64,000 nt of DNA from an uncultured Oscillospiraceae bacterium (GTDB lineage Bacteria; Bacillota; Clostridia; Oscillospirales; Oscillospiraceae). Position numbers and translations under genes: made by a program. Shown here in pieces: positions 43,929 through 53,043 of the stretch (position 1 is the stretch's first letter; every line of letters begins with the position of its first letter). The notes under the pieces were generated by a model. It ran no database searches and had not been told where the DNA came from. It worked only from the letters and a program-made list of their open reading frames with translations. The stretch spans positions 27,762 through 91,761 of the forward strand of contig CAKUIM010000004.1 of NCBI GenBank assembly GCA_934660965.1, read 5' to 3'.

Positions 43929-44447
43929 ATGAAAAAGAAGATTTTATTTGTGCTTGTCGGCGTGCTGATATGGTTAGCCGGATGCGCTGCAGCTCCTGCC
44001 GCCGGGCAATCAGGCGCACTTTCTAAGCAGGATTTAGAGGGATGCGAATTGTTTGTCTATAATGTGACCTGTCCGGATATATACGCGGTGAGAACCGTGT
44101 CGGACACAGACTTTCTGAAAAAAGTGATAGATTTAAGTGTCACCGCAGAATATTTCAGGCCTGTTACATCGGTAGATATAAAGCTTGGTATCAATAAGTA
44201 TGATCCGCATTATGTGTTTGACAACGGACAAGAACAGTACACCGTAGGGTTTTTTGAGGTAGAAAAACAGCTGGACATTGGATTTGTGCATCGTGATAAG
44301 CCGATCGTCACTGTGTCAAAGAGGATGCTTGACCGCACCCAGTCTCAGGAGGACTGGGCATGGAGGTGTACCATGTCAGCGGCTGACTATGCCGAGCTGT
44401 TCGAAACGGTGCAGACCTATGGCGGCGGCGATATTTTGAAGAAATAG
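43929..44447 (+). CDS. Lipoprotein of unknown function
   Basis: 172 residues. Signal peptide with lipobox LAGC (Cys19), so anchored to the membrane. The mature part is beta-rich with FVYNVTCPDIYAVRTV and HYVFDNGQEQYTVGFFEVEK; I do not recognise it. Less G+C-rich than neighbouring housekeeping genes. It lies inside the inverted-duplication island, downstream of the left-arm promoter, and no strong ribosome site precedes its ATG (only GACGAAAG). A cargo gene of the island is the likely status. Confidence 0.6.
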   Translation: MKKKILFVLVGVLIWLAGCAAAPAAGQSGALSKQDLEGCELFVYNVTCPDIYAVRTVSDTDFLKKVIDLSVTAEYFRPVTSVDIKLGINKYDPHYVFDNGQEQYTVGFFEVEKQLDIGFVHRDKPIVTVSKRMLDRTQSQEDWAWRCTMSAADYAELFETVQTYGGGDILKK

Positions 44448-44525
44448 AGCGCCTGCACAAATTCTGCGAGCCCCCATGATATGCGCAGCGCCCCATAGGG
44501 CGGCGAAAACAGATAAAATAAGCTG

Positions 44526-44561
44526 AAAAGCCCCCGGACCAATATGGTCCGGGGGCTTTTT
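44526..44561. terminator. Bidirectional terminator between convergent island genes
   Basis: 15-bp stem AAAAGCCCCCGGACC, loop AATAT, complement to 44560; A- and T-tracts serve both directions. Confidence 0.9.
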
Positions 44562-44570
44562 GCCGCGCGG

Positions 44571-45230
44571 TTACATCATGTGGCGCCGCCAAAAGAAGAA
44601 GCGGATAAAAAACCACACAAGGCTGTGGGCAATGGCGCACAGGGCAAGACCGGCGCAGGGCTTCCAGGGCCGCTGCCCCTGCCGGAACTGCCGGGCGAAG
44701 GCGGCGCACAGATAAAGCACCGTGGGGAGGAGCAGCAGGTCGGGCAGGCACATGGAGAAGGTCAGGTACACCGGCCGGCACTGTCCGCAGTAGAGAAGAT
44801 AGAGCAGCGTACATACCACAAGGCCGGTCAGCGCCCACATGGGCCGCTTTCCGTCCCGCACGCCGGCTGCCACAGCCCACAGCAGGAAGGGCATGGCCGG
44901 TGCCGCCGCCAGCAGCACCCAGAAAAAAAGCGCCGTAGAGGTGCGCATGGGCTGCATCATCTGCCAGAAGCCCGCATACACCATGGCGCACAGGGCAAGG
45001 CCCAGGCAGGAGAGCCAGGGGGCCTCTCGCTTTTTCAGAGTGGCGAGGAACGCCCACAGCAGGAAGGGCACCGCCGGGATGACGAAGATGGCCAGAAAGG
45101 CGAACCAGGTCCAGACCTCTTGTTCGCTGGTGAGAGCATTGGCGCCGCTCCATACCTGCCCTGCAATCGCCAGGAGGATATTTCGGCACAGGCCGCCGAA
45201 GTGCGGCGGCAAATAAAGAATGTAGTTCAT
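44571..45230 (-). CDS. Polytopic membrane protein of unknown function
   Basis: 219 residues with about six hydrophobic segments (near 10-30, 42-65, 72-92, 100-125, 130-150, 195-215) and short charged loops (TLKKREAPW, GVRDGKRP, RQFRQGQRP) that repeat a K/R-rich-then-helix pattern. No known motif found. It lies on the minus strand of the island, convergent with the lipoprotein gene, and downstream of the right-arm promoter. G+C content and codon use are closer to the host than those of the lipoprotein gene. Confidence 0.55.
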   Translation of the reverse strand: MNYILYLPPHFGGLCRNILLAIAGQVWSGANALTSEQEVWTWFAFLAIFVIPAVPFLLWAFLATLKKREAPWLSCLGLALCAMVYAGFWQMMQPMRTSTALFFWVLLAAAPAMPFLLWAVAAGVRDGKRPMWALTGLVVCTLLYLLYCGQCRPVYLTFSMCLPDLLLLPTVLYLCAAFARQFRQGQRPWKPCAGLALCAIAHSLVWFFIRFFFWRRHMM

Positions 45231-45397
45231 TGGTTAACTTATCCTAAAGCTGAATAATCTTTTCTTCATAATGTCCTCACTCTCTTTTTGTCCACACTGC
45301 ATATACTTACAATAGTGATCGAAGGAAGCGAAGGCCTTGCGAATCACCGCATTTACAGATTGTACATCGGCATCCCCTCCGCTATGCATTTTATTTA

Positions 45398-45426
45398 CAT
45401 ATATCACACAATTGCGCTGCTGTCAA
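45398..45426 (-). promoter_or_regulatory. Inward promoter of the island, right arm
   Basis: TTGACA (45421-45426), 17 bp, TATATG (45398-45403), the counterpart of 43682-43710, facing the membrane-protein gene. Confidence 0.6.
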
Positions 45427-45491
45427 GAATGAGAAATGTGATTTATGCACAATTATTTTCTGAAATTCCTGCACTCTGTGCCCGCCGAACA

Positions 45492-45530
45492 AAACGCGCC
45501 CCGTCTCAAGTCTTGAGACGGGGCGCGTTT
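45492..45530 (-). terminator. Duplicated terminator, now downstream of valS
   Basis: Same 19-bp arms as 43577-43615. It is the first terminator after the valS stop, so the duplication appears to have supplied or replaced the valS terminator. Confidence 0.85.
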
Positions 45531-45543
45531 CAGATGGTTCGGA

Positions 45544-45720
45544 TTACTCGTCCTTCTTGTCCTCGCCGCCGCAGCAGGGGCAGTCGGCAGGAGCCTCGGG
45601 CTCGGCCTCGGAGGGCTGGCAGGGGCAGGGCTCCTCGGGGGCGCTCTCTCCGCAGGCGCACTCGGCGTCGGCCGCGTCGCAGCCCTTGGCCTTGCCGGCG
45701 GCCTTGATGTCGGCGATGCG
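45544..45720 (-). pseudogene. Truncated copy of the Cys-tailed protein gene
   Basis: Encodes the last 59 residues (RIADIKAAG... to ...GGEDKKDE) with three or so base changes, no start codon, beginning 15 bp after the valS stop. A gene fragment carried by the inverted duplication. The frame could be read only by reinitiation after valS. Confidence 0.85.
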
Positions 45721-45734
45721 CTGCTGGAGCGCGC

Positions 45735-48374
45735 TCAGCCCATGCCGGCAAGCTGCTCCTCAAGCTTGGCAATCAGCGCCTTCAGCTTCTCGGCGCGCTG
45801 CTGCTCGCCGGCCACCACGTCGGCGGGGGCCTTGGAGAGGAAGCCGGGGTTATGGAGCTTGCCCTCCAGGCCCTTGAGCTCGCCCTGCTTTTTGCCCAGG
45901 TCCTTCTGGAGGCGGGCGCGCTCCTTCCCGATGTCCACAAGCTCCGCCAGGGGCATATAGACCTTGGCGTCGTGGGTCACGTCCACCACCATGCCGGAGG
46001 TGTCGGTGGGCTCGGAGGCGTCGATCTCAATGGAGGAGGCGTAGGCCAGGCGCAGCAGGAAGCCCCGGCCGGCGGCAAACACCTCCGCCTTGGGGGTGGC
46101 GATGGTCAGCGCCGCCTTCCTGGAGGGGGGCACGTTCATCTCCGCGCGCCGGGCGCGGATGGCGCGGATGACGTCCATGACGGACTCCATAGCCGCCTCG
46201 TCCCCGGGGAAGGAGAGCTTCTCATCGTACTCCGGCCAGCGCTGGAGCATCAGATAGTCCCCCTCGTGGGGCAGGGCCTGCCAGATCTCCTCGGTGAGGA
46301 AGGGCATATAGGGGTGGAGGAGCTTGAGGGTGTCGGTGAGGACGTAGAGCAGCACCTGCTGGGCGCGCACCCGGGCGTCCTCGTCCTCCCCCTGGAGGCG
46401 GGCCTTGGTCAGCTCAATATACCAGTCGCAGTAGTCGCCCCAGATAAAGTCGTACACCTTCTGGGCCGCCACGCCCAGCTCGTAGCGCTCCATATTCTCG
46501 GTCATCTCGCCCACCAGGCGGTTGAGGCGGGTGAGAATCCACTTGTCCTCCGCCTCCAGGCGGTCGGGCAGGCGGTTTTCCGTGATGGTTAGGTTCATCA
46601 TCAGGAAGCGGCTGGCGTTCCAGATCTTGTTGGCGAAGTTGCGCATGGCCTCGCACCGCTCGGTGTAGAAGCGCATGTCGTTGCCCGGAGAGTTGCCGGT
46701 GATGAGGTTGAAGCGCAGGGCGTCGGCACCGTACTGCTCGGCCATCACCAGGGGGTCGATGCCGTTGCCCAGGCTCTTGGACATCTTGCGGCCCTTGTCG
46801 TCCCGCACAAGGCCGTGGATAAAGACGGTGTGGAAGGGGGCCTTGCCCGTGTGCTCGCAGCCGGAGAAGATCATCCGGGCCACCCAGAAGAAGATGATGT
46901 CGTAGCCGGTGACCAGCACATCGGTGGGATAGAAATATTTGTAGTCCGGGCTGTTCTCATCGGGCCAGCCCAGGGTGGAGAAGGGCCAGAGGGCGGAGGA
47001 GAACCAGGTGTCCAGCACGTCCGGGTCCCGCTCGATTTTGCTGCTGCCGCAGTGGGCGCAGACGGCGGGGTCCTCCTCGGCCACGGTCATCTTCCCGCAG
47101 TCGGCGCAGTACCACACGGGAATCTGGTGGCCCCACCACAGCTGGCGGGAGATGCACCAGTCGTGGACGTTTTCCATCCAGTTGGTGTAGGTCTTGGCAA
47201 AGCGGTCGGGGACGAATTTGACCTCGCCGTCGTTGACCACCCGCAGGGCCTCCTTTGCCAGGGGGGCCATCTTCACAAACCACTGGGCGGAGATGAGGGG
47301 CTCCACATCGCTGTGGCAGCGGTAGCAGGTGCCCACGTTGTGCTGGTGGGGCTCCACCTTCTCCAGCAGCCCCAGCGCCTCCAGGTCGGCCACGATGGCC
47401 TTGCGGGCCTCGTAGCGGTCGAGTCCCTGGTACCTGCCGCCCAGCTCGTTGACCTTGCCGTTGTCGTCCAGCACGCGGATGATCTCCAGGTTGTGGCGCA
47501 GGCCCACCTCGAAGTCGTTGGGGTCGTGGGCGGGGGTCATCTTCACGCAGCCGGTTCCGAAGGCCGTGTCCACATACTCGTCGGCCACGATGGGGATCTC
47601 CCTGTCCACCAGGGGCAGGATGCAGGTTTTTCCCACGATGTCGCGGTAGCGCTCATCCCCGGGGTTGACGGCCACGCCGGAGTCGCCCAGCATGGTCTCC
47701 GGCCGGGTGGTGGCCACGGTGACGTAGCGGCCCGGCTCGCCCTTGATGGGATACTTGATGTGCCAGAGGAAGCCGGGCTTATCCTGATACTCCACCTCGG
47801 CATCGGACAGGGCGGTGACACAGTGGGGGCACCAGTTGATGATGCGCGAACCCTTGTAGATAAGGCCCTTGTCATACATCTTCACGAACACATGGCGCAC
47901 CGCGCGGCTCAGGCCCTCGTCCATGGTAAACCGGGCCCGGGACCAGTCGCAGGAGGAGCCCAGCTTCTTCTGCTGCTCCACAATGCGCCCGCCGTAGGTC
48001 TCCTTCCACTCCCAGACCCGCTCCAGGAACTTCTCCCGGCCCAGGTCGTAGCGGGTCAGGCCCTCCTTGGTGCGCAGCTCCTCCTCCACCTTGATCTGGG
48101 TGGCAATGCCCGCGTGGTCGGTGCCCGGCACCCACAGGGCCGCGTAGCCCTGCATCCGCTTGAAGCGGGTGAGGATGTCCTGCAGGGTGCAGTCCATGGC
48201 GTGGCCCATGTGCAGCTGGCCGGTGACGTTGGGGGGCGGCATGACGATGGTGAAGGGCTTTTTCTTCTCGTCCCGGTGGCCGCGGAAGCAGCCGTTGGTC
48301 TCCCACATCTCGTAGATGCGGCCCTCGACCTCCCGGGGATCATAGATCTTGGGAAGCTCTTTGCTCATTTCCAT
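45735..48374 (-). CDS. valS: Valyl-tRNA synthetase
   Basis: 879 residues, full length. PPPNVTGQLHMGHAM (about 46-60) is the HIGH box and GRKMSKSLGNG (near 527-537) the KMSKS loop; the CP1 editing domain and zinc-like CADCGKM...CAHCG lie between, and the C-terminal coiled-coil arm (about 815-879) binds the tRNA elbow. ATG at 48374 follows AAAAGGAG; a second ATG two codons later is less well spaced. Controlled by a T-box leader. Its 3' end abuts the inverted-duplication arm. Confidence 0.98.
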   Translation of the reverse strand: MEMSKELPKIYDPREVEGRIYEMWETNGCFRGHRDEKKKPFTIVMPPPNVTGQLHMGHAMDCTLQDILTRFKRMQGYAALWVPGTDHAGIATQIKVEEELRTKEGLTRYDLGREKFLERVWEWKETYGGRIVEQQKKLGSSCDWSRARFTMDEGLSRAVRHVFVKMYDKGLIYKGSRIINWCPHCVTALSDAEVEYQDKPGFLWHIKYPIKGEPGRYVTVATTRPETMLGDSGVAVNPGDERYRDIVGKTCILPLVDREIPIVADEYVDTAFGTGCVKMTPAHDPNDFEVGLRHNLEIIRVLDDNGKVNELGGRYQGLDRYEARKAIVADLEALGLLEKVEPHQHNVGTCYRCHSDVEPLISAQWFVKMAPLAKEALRVVNDGEVKFVPDRFAKTYTNWMENVHDWCISRQLWWGHQIPVWYCADCGKMTVAEEDPAVCAHCGSSKIERDPDVLDTWFSSALWPFSTLGWPDENSPDYKYFYPTDVLVTGYDIIFFWVARMIFSGCEHTGKAPFHTVFIHGLVRDDKGRKMSKSLGNGIDPLVMAEQYGADALRFNLITGNSPGNDMRFYTERCEAMRNFANKIWNASRFLMMNLTITENRLPDRLEAEDKWILTRLNRLVGEMTENMERYELGVAAQKVYDFIWGDYCDWYIELTKARLQGEDEDARVRAQQVLLYVLTDTLKLLHPYMPFLTEEIWQALPHEGDYLMLQRWPEYDEKLSFPGDEAAMESVMDVIRAIRARRAEMNVPPSRKAALTIATPKAEVFAAGRGFLLRLAYASSIEIDASEPTDTSGMVVDVTHDAKVYMPLAELVDIGKERARLQKDLGKKQGELKGLEGKLHNPGFLSKAPADVVAGEQQRAEKLKALIAKLEEQLAGMG

Positions 48375-48393
48375 TTACACTCCTTTTCGGGGC

Positions 48394-48687
48394 AAAAAAT
48401 CGCCCCGAACCAATTTGGTTCAGGGCGAAGCTCACGCGCGCAGCCTCCGCCGCCATTCCGGCCGGGCTGCCGCCGGAAATCCGCGGTACCACCTGAATTC
48501 GGGCGCAGCGCCCGCACTCTTGCCCCTTAACGCGGGAAACGGCAGGGCCTAAAGCGGCATGCGCCGGTTCGGCCCTGCGGCTCCGGGACCACCTTCCACG
48601 CCGCCGGGGAACGCCTTGCACCAAAGCGGCGTCTCTCTGCACCCCGGAAAAGCATGTACTCCTTCCCTTCCAAGCCTTTCTCCCATA
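48394..48687 (-). promoter_or_regulatory. T-box leader of valS
   Basis: On the minus strand AGGTGGTACCGCGG (48481-48494) is the T-box; the terminator CGCCCTGAACC.../...GGGGCG with TTTTTT lies at 48394-48427. A GTC (48587-48589), a Val codon, follows the stem I distal part, and an AGTA turn is present; the specifier assignment is less secure than for the other two leaders. Confidence 0.85.
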
Positions 48688-48716
48688 AATATACGGGAAA
48701 CGCCCCCGTTTGTCAA
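48688..48716 (-). promoter_or_regulatory. Promoter of the valS T-box unit
   Basis: TTGACA (48711-48716), 17 bp, TATATT (48688-48693). Confidence 0.88.
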
Positions 48717-48745
48717 GGGTGAAGCCCCCTGCCGCCGCCAAAAGC

Positions 48746-48761
48746 TGGCACGATATTTGCA
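48746..48761 (+). promoter_or_regulatory. Sigma-54 promoter of the second BKACE gene
   Basis: TGGCACGATATTTGCA matches TGGCAC-N5-TTGCA at every conserved -24/-12 base, about 60 bp before the ATG. No sigma-70 promoter is evident there. A sigma-54 activator gene lies at 54035-55459. Confidence 0.85.
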
Positions 48762-48821
48762 TGTTATTTTTAGCGGAAACAAACATCCCGCCACCCTATC
48801 TCATATAAGGAGGAACCAAAC

Positions 48822-49670
48822 ATGTCTGACCTGAAGAACAAGCGCGTCATCACCGCCTGCCTGTGCGGCTCCTGGCCCACCCGCAAGGACAACCCTGCCG
48901 TCCCCTATCTCCCCGCGGAAATCGCCGAGGACGCCATCGAGTGCTGGAAGGCGGGCGCCGCCATCGTCCACATCCATGTCCGCGAGCCGGACGGCACCCC
49001 CTCCATCCGCTACGAACTCTATAAGGAGACCGTGGACCGCATCCGCGCCTACCCCGGGTGCGACGTATGCATCAACATCACAAGCTCCGGCAAGGACGGC
49101 GGCACCGACGAGGAGCGCATCGACCCCATCCGCAAGCTGCTGCCCGAGCTCGCCTCCTATGACTGCGGCTCCCTCAACTGGCAGAACAACACCATCTTCC
49201 AGAACCACCCCCGGTTCCTGGAGAAGCTGGGTTACGCCCTGCAGGAGGTCAACGTCAAGCCCGAAATCGAGATTTTTGATGCCGGCATGGTCTACAACGC
49301 CATCCACTACATCAAGACCGGCGTTCTCAAGGCCCCCTGCCACTTTCAGATCGTGCTGGGTGCTGCCGGCGGCATGACCAACACCGTGGAGAACCTGGTA
49401 TACCTCAAGAGCATCCTGCCCGAGGACTGCACCTGGGCCGGCTGCGGCATCGGCTCCGGCCATATGCCCATGATGCTGGCTACCATCGCCCTGGGCGGCC
49501 ACCTGCGGGTGGGCCTGGAGGACAACGTCTACTATCACCGGGGCGTGCTGGCGGAGTCCAGCGCCCAGCTGGTGGCCCGGGCCAAGCGCCTGCTGGAGGA
49601 GGCAGGTCTCCAGGCCGCCACCCCCGACGAGGCCCGGGAGATCTACGGCCTGACCCGCAAAGTGTTCTAA
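48822..49670 (+). CDS. Beta-keto acid cleavage enzyme (BKACE, Kce-like)
   Basis: 282 residues. Zinc HIH in AAIVHIHVREPDG (about 47-59) and GHLRVGLEDN (near 226-235) carry the same Arg, Glu and Asp set as Kce; KPEIEIFDAGM is also conserved. Reaction type as for the family: beta-keto acid plus acetyl-CoA to acetoacetate and an acyl-CoA. It is a lone gene with a sigma-54 promoter, AAGGAGG and its own terminator, G+C-rich like the host, so it looks resident, unlike the copy at 3608-4435. No lysine-fermentation genes flank it; substrate unknown. Confidence 0.88.
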   Translation: MSDLKNKRVITACLCGSWPTRKDNPAVPYLPAEIAEDAIECWKAGAAIVHIHVREPDGTPSIRYELYKETVDRIRAYPGCDVCINITSSGKDGGTDEERIDPIRKLLPELASYDCGSLNWQNNTIFQNHPRFLEKLGYALQEVNVKPEIEIFDAGMVYNAIHYIKTGVLKAPCHFQIVLGAAGGMTNTVENLVYLKSILPEDCTWAGCGIGSGHMPMMLATIALGGHLRVGLEDNVYYHRGVLAESSAQLVARAKRLLEEAGLQAATPDEAREIYGLTRKVF

Positions 49671-49707
49671 ATTCCGCTTTTCCCCTTGCTTTATCCCCCA
49701 ATCTCCC

Positions 49708-49740
49708 ACAAAACCCCCGGCCTGCGGCCGGGGGTTTTGT
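49708..49740 (+). terminator. Terminator of the second BKACE gene
   Basis: 15-bp stem ACAAAACCCCCGGCC, loop TGC, complement with TTTTGT to 49740. Confidence 0.9.
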
Positions 49741-49782
49741 GGCCTTCAGCGCACCAACATCTTGTTCCAGAAGCGGTTTTTC

Positions 49783-49841
49783 TCACAACATATTGTGCAT
49801 TTTCCATTGACATTCCCTCCCGTTTACGCTATATTTATTGA
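49783..49841 (+). promoter_or_regulatory. Promoter and NrdR-like boxes of nrdG-nrdD
   Basis: TTGACA (49807-49812), 17 bp, TATATT (49830-49835). TCACAACATATTGTGC (49783-49798) fits the NrdR box (ACACWATATWTWGTGT type) at about 13 of 16 positions; a weaker one, ACGCTATATTTATTGA (49826-49841), covers the -10. Pairs of such boxes are where NrdR represses ribonucleotide reductase genes; the 43-bp offset is about four helical turns. Confidence 0.65.
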
Positions 49842-49878
49842 CAAGACAGCCTAACAAGTCTATGGGGAGGGGCAGCGG

Positions 49879-50565
49879 ATGAACATTCAGGGCTTTCAGA
49901 GGCTCACCCTTCTCGACTACCCCGGCAAGGTGGCCTGCACGGTGTTCACCGGCGGGTGCAATCTGCGCTGCCCCTTCTGCCACAACGCCCCACTGGTCCT
50001 CTCCCCCGCCGCGCAGCGCAGCATGGAGGGGGAGGTGCTATCCTACCTCCAAAAGCGCCGGGGCCTTCTCGACGGGGTGTGCGTCACCGGCGGCGAGCCG
50101 CTGCTCCAGCCCGAGCTGCCCCGGTTTTTATCCGCCGTGCGCGCCATGGGCTATCTTGTCAAGCTGGACACCAACGGCACCCTGCCCGCCCCCCTCAAGG
50201 CCCTTCTGGTGGCCGGGCTTGTGGACTATGTGGCTATGGATATCAAAGCGGCCCCCGAGCATTACGCTCTTGCCGCCGGAACGGACGTCGACCTTGCCCG
50301 CGTCCGGGAGAGCGTGGACCTCATCCGCAGCAGCGGCGTGGAGCACGAGTTCCGCACCACCGTGGTCCGGGGCATCCATACCCAGGCGGATTTTGAGGCC
50401 ATCGGGCAGTGGCTCGAGGGGGCGGAGCGCTATTTCCTTCAGCCCTTCCGGGACTCGGGAGACATTCTCAGCCCCGGCTGCGTCGGCTTTTCCCACGATG
50501 AACTGGCGCTTTTTCTGCGCACGGTACAGGCATACATTCCCGCGGCGGCGCTGCGGGGGGAATAA
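49879..50565 (+). CDS. nrdG: Anaerobic ribonucleotide reductase activating protein
   Basis: 228 residues. Radical SAM enzyme: Cys27, Cys31 and Cys34 in CNLRCPFC bind the 4Fe-4S cluster, and VTGGEPLLQ (about 73-81) is the SAM-binding glycine motif. It generates the glycyl radical on NrdD. Longer than the E. coli type (about 154) and of the pyruvate-formate-lyase-activase-like form common in Clostridia. 21 bp before nrdD. GGGAGGGG precedes the ATG. Confidence 0.93.
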   Translation: MNIQGFQRLTLLDYPGKVACTVFTGGCNLRCPFCHNAPLVLSPAAQRSMEGEVLSYLQKRRGLLDGVCVTGGEPLLQPELPRFLSAVRAMGYLVKLDTNGTLPAPLKALLVAGLVDYVAMDIKAAPEHYALAAGTDVDLARVRESVDLIRSSGVEHEFRTTVVRGIHTQADFEAIGQWLEGAERYFLQPFRDSGDILSPGCVGFSHDELALFLRTVQAYIPAAALRGE

Positions 50566-50586
50566 AAAGAGAAAAGGGGAGATTTC

Positions 50587-52962
50587 ATGTATCAGGTGGT
50601 CAAACGGGACGGAAAAACCGCCTCCTTCAACATTTCCAAAATCTCGGCGGCTATCACCAAGGCCTTTGAGGCCTGCGACAAGCAGTATAATCCCAACATC
50701 ATCGACTTTCTCGCCCTGAAGGTCACGGCGGATTTCGAGCCCAAAATTCAGGAGGATCTCATCAGCGTGGAGGACATCCAGGACAGCGTGGAGTCCGTCC
50801 TCATCCAGGCAGGCTACGCCGATGTGGCCAAGGCGTACATCCTCTACCGCCGCCAGCGGGAGAAGCTGCGCAACATGAAATCCACCATCCTTGATTATAA
50901 AGAGCTGGTGGACAAGTACGTCAAAAACACCGACTGGCGGGTGAAGGAGAACTCCACCGTTACCTATTCGGTGGGCGGCCTCATCCTCTCCAACTCCGGC
51001 GCCATCACCGCCAACTACTGGCTGAGCGAAATCTACGACGACGAGATCGGCTCCGCCCACAAAAACGCCGACATCCACATCCACGACCTGTCCATGCTCA
51101 CCGGCTACTGCGCCGGCTGGTCCCTCAAGCAGCTCATCGAAGAGGGCCTTGGCGGCGTGCCCGGCAAGATTACCTCCGCCCCCGCAAAGCACCTGGCCAC
51201 CCTGTGCAACCAGATGGTCAACTTCCTGGGCATCATGCAGAACGAGTGGGCGGGCGCTCAGGCCTTCTCCTCCTTCGACACCTACCTTGCCCCCTTCGTC
51301 CGGGCGGACAATCTGGACTACAACGCGGTGAAAAAGGCCATCGAATCCTTTGTCTACGGCGTAAACACCCCCAGCCGCTGGGGCACCCAGGCCCCCTTCA
51401 GCAACATCACCCTGGACTGGACCGTCCCCCACGACCTGGAGGACGAGTACGCCATCGTGGGCGGCAAACGCATGGACTTCACTTACGGCCAATGCAAGAA
51501 AGAGATGGACATCGTCAACCGCGCCTTCATCGAGATCATGATCGAGGGCGACGCCAATGGCCGGGGCTTCCAGTACCCCATCCCCACCTACTCCATCACC
51601 CGGGAATTCGACTGGTCGGAGACGGAGAACAACAAGCTGCTCTTCGAGATGACCTCCAAATACGGCACCCCCTACTTCTCCAACTATGTCAACAGCGACA
51701 TGGAGCCCTCCGACGTGCGCAGCATGTGCTGCCGGCTGCGGCTGGACCTGCGGGAGCTGCGCAAAAAGTCCGGCGGCTTCTTCGGCAGCGGCGAGAGCAC
51801 CGGCTCGGTGGGCGTTGTGACCATCAACATGCCCCGCATCGCCTACCTCTCCGCCGACAAGGCCGACTTCTTCCGCCGCCTCGACAAGATGATGGACATC
51901 GCCGCCCGCTCGCTCAAGGTCAAGCGCACCGTCATCACCCGGCTGCTGGACGAGGGGCTCTACCCCTACACCAAGCGGTATCTGGGCACCTTCGCCAACC
52001 ACTTCTCCACCATCGGCCTTGTGGGCATGAACGAGGCCGGGCTCAATGCCAAGTGGCTGCGCCACGATCTGACCCACGCCGACACCCAGGCCTTCACCAA
52101 AGAGGTCCTGGACCACATGCGCGAGCGCCTGAGCGACTATCAGGAGCTCTACGGCGACCTCTACAACCTGGAGGCCACCCCGGCGGAGTCCACCTCCTAC
52201 CGCCTTGCCAAGCACGACCGGGAGCGCTTCCCCGACATCATCTGCGCCAACGAGCACGGCACCCCCTACTACACCAACAGCTCCCACCTGCCCGTGGGCT
52301 ACACGGAGGACATCTTCTCCGCCCTGGACATTCAGGACGAGCTCCAGACCCGCTATACCTCCGGCACCGTGTTCCACGCCTTCCTGGGCGAGAAGCTGCC
52401 CGACTGGCGCTCCGCGGCGGCCATCGTGCGCAAGATTGCGGAGAACTACCGCCTGCCCTACTACACCCTCTCCCCCACCTACTCGGTGTGCCGGGATCAC
52501 GGCTACCTCTCCGGCGAACAGTTCACCTGCCCCATCTGCGGCCAGGAGACCGAGGTCTACAGCCGTATCACCGGCTACTACCGCCCGGTGAAGAACTGGA
52601 ACGACGGCAAGGCTCAGGAGTACCGTGACCGCAGGACCTACGATCTGGCCCATTCGGTGCTCACCCACTCCGGCCCCAGGGAGGAGGCCGCTCCCGCCCC
52701 GGCGCCGGAGGAGAAGGAGGAGGCTGCTCTGACCGACGGCGTGTACCTCTTTACCTCCGCCACCTGTCCCAACTGCAAGGTGGCCGCCCTGCTGCTGGAT
52801 AAGGCGGGGATACCCTACACCAAGCTGCTGGCCACCGAGCACGCCGCCCTGGCCGAGTCTCTGGGCATCCGTCAGGCTCCCACCCTGGTGGTGGTGGAGG
52901 GCGGCGACGTACAGCGCTATGTGTCCGTACCCGAGATCAAGCGGCATCTCCAGACCATCTGA
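50587..52962 (+). CDS. nrdD: Class III ribonucleotide reductase with fused C-terminal glutaredoxin-like domain
   Basis: 791 residues. N-terminal ATP-cone (about 1-95, VVKRDGKTASFNISKI) for allosteric control; catalytic ten-strand barrel (about 110-640); zinc cysteines including CPICG near 648; glycyl radical Gly663 in RITGYYRPV. A normal NrdD stops some 40 residues later. Here a Pro/Glu-rich linker (about 695-716) leads to a 75-residue thioredoxin-fold domain with LFTSATCPNC (redox pair Cys727/Cys730) and the cis-Pro APTLVVVEGG. This suggests a built-in disulphide reductant rather than formate, with the thioredoxin reductase gene next door recycling it. Made under anaerobic conditions with NrdG. 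Confidence 0.93.
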   Translation: MYQVVKRDGKTASFNISKISAAITKAFEACDKQYNPNIIDFLALKVTADFEPKIQEDLISVEDIQDSVESVLIQAGYADVAKAYILYRRQREKLRNMKSTILDYKELVDKYVKNTDWRVKENSTVTYSVGGLILSNSGAITANYWLSEIYDDEIGSAHKNADIHIHDLSMLTGYCAGWSLKQLIEEGLGGVPGKITSAPAKHLATLCNQMVNFLGIMQNEWAGAQAFSSFDTYLAPFVRADNLDYNAVKKAIESFVYGVNTPSRWGTQAPFSNITLDWTVPHDLEDEYAIVGGKRMDFTYGQCKKEMDIVNRAFIEIMIEGDANGRGFQYPIPTYSITREFDWSETENNKLLFEMTSKYGTPYFSNYVNSDMEPSDVRSMCCRLRLDLRELRKKSGGFFGSGESTGSVGVVTINMPRIAYLSADKADFFRRLDKMMDIAARSLKVKRTVITRLLDEGLYPYTKRYLGTFANHFSTIGLVGMNEAGLNAKWLRHDLTHADTQAFTKEVLDHMRERLSDYQELYGDLYNLEATPAESTSYRLAKHDRERFPDIICANEHGTPYYTNSSHLPVGYTEDIFSALDIQDELQTRYTSGTVFHAFLGEKLPDWRSAAAIVRKIAENYRLPYYTLSPTYSVCRDHGYLSGEQFTCPICGQETEVYSRITGYYRPVKNWNDGKAQEYRDRRTYDLAHSVLTHSGPREEAAPAPAPEEKEEAALTDGVYLFTSATCPNCKVAALLLDKAGIPYTKLLATEHAALAESLGIRQAPTLVVVEGGDVQRYVSVPEIKRHLQTI

Positions 52963-52998
52963 CCGGCCATTACAGCATCCGGAATACTTACAAAACGC

Positions 52999-53026
52999 GC
53001 AGCGCCCGGCAAAGGCCGGGCGCTGC
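52999..53026 (+). other. Hairpin between nrdD and trxB-like gene
   Basis: 12-bp stem GCAGCGCCCGGC, loop AAAG; no T-tract, so more likely an mRNA processing or attenuation hairpin than a terminator. Confidence 0.55.
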
Positions 53027-53043
53027 CCCAATGAGGTGCAGAT

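Larger units (their letters stand above)
45296..45720 (-). repeat. Inverted duplication, right arm
   Basis: Reverse-complement copy of 43387-43819; near identical over the coding and terminator part, diverged but alignable over the promoter and small-frame part. Confidence 0.88.

Noticed and set aside
44308..45189. Overlapping 293-codon frame on the same strand as the island membrane protein
   Set aside because: Out-of-frame shadow; lacks the clean alternation of hydrophobic helices and loops seen in the 219-residue frame, and has no ribosome site.
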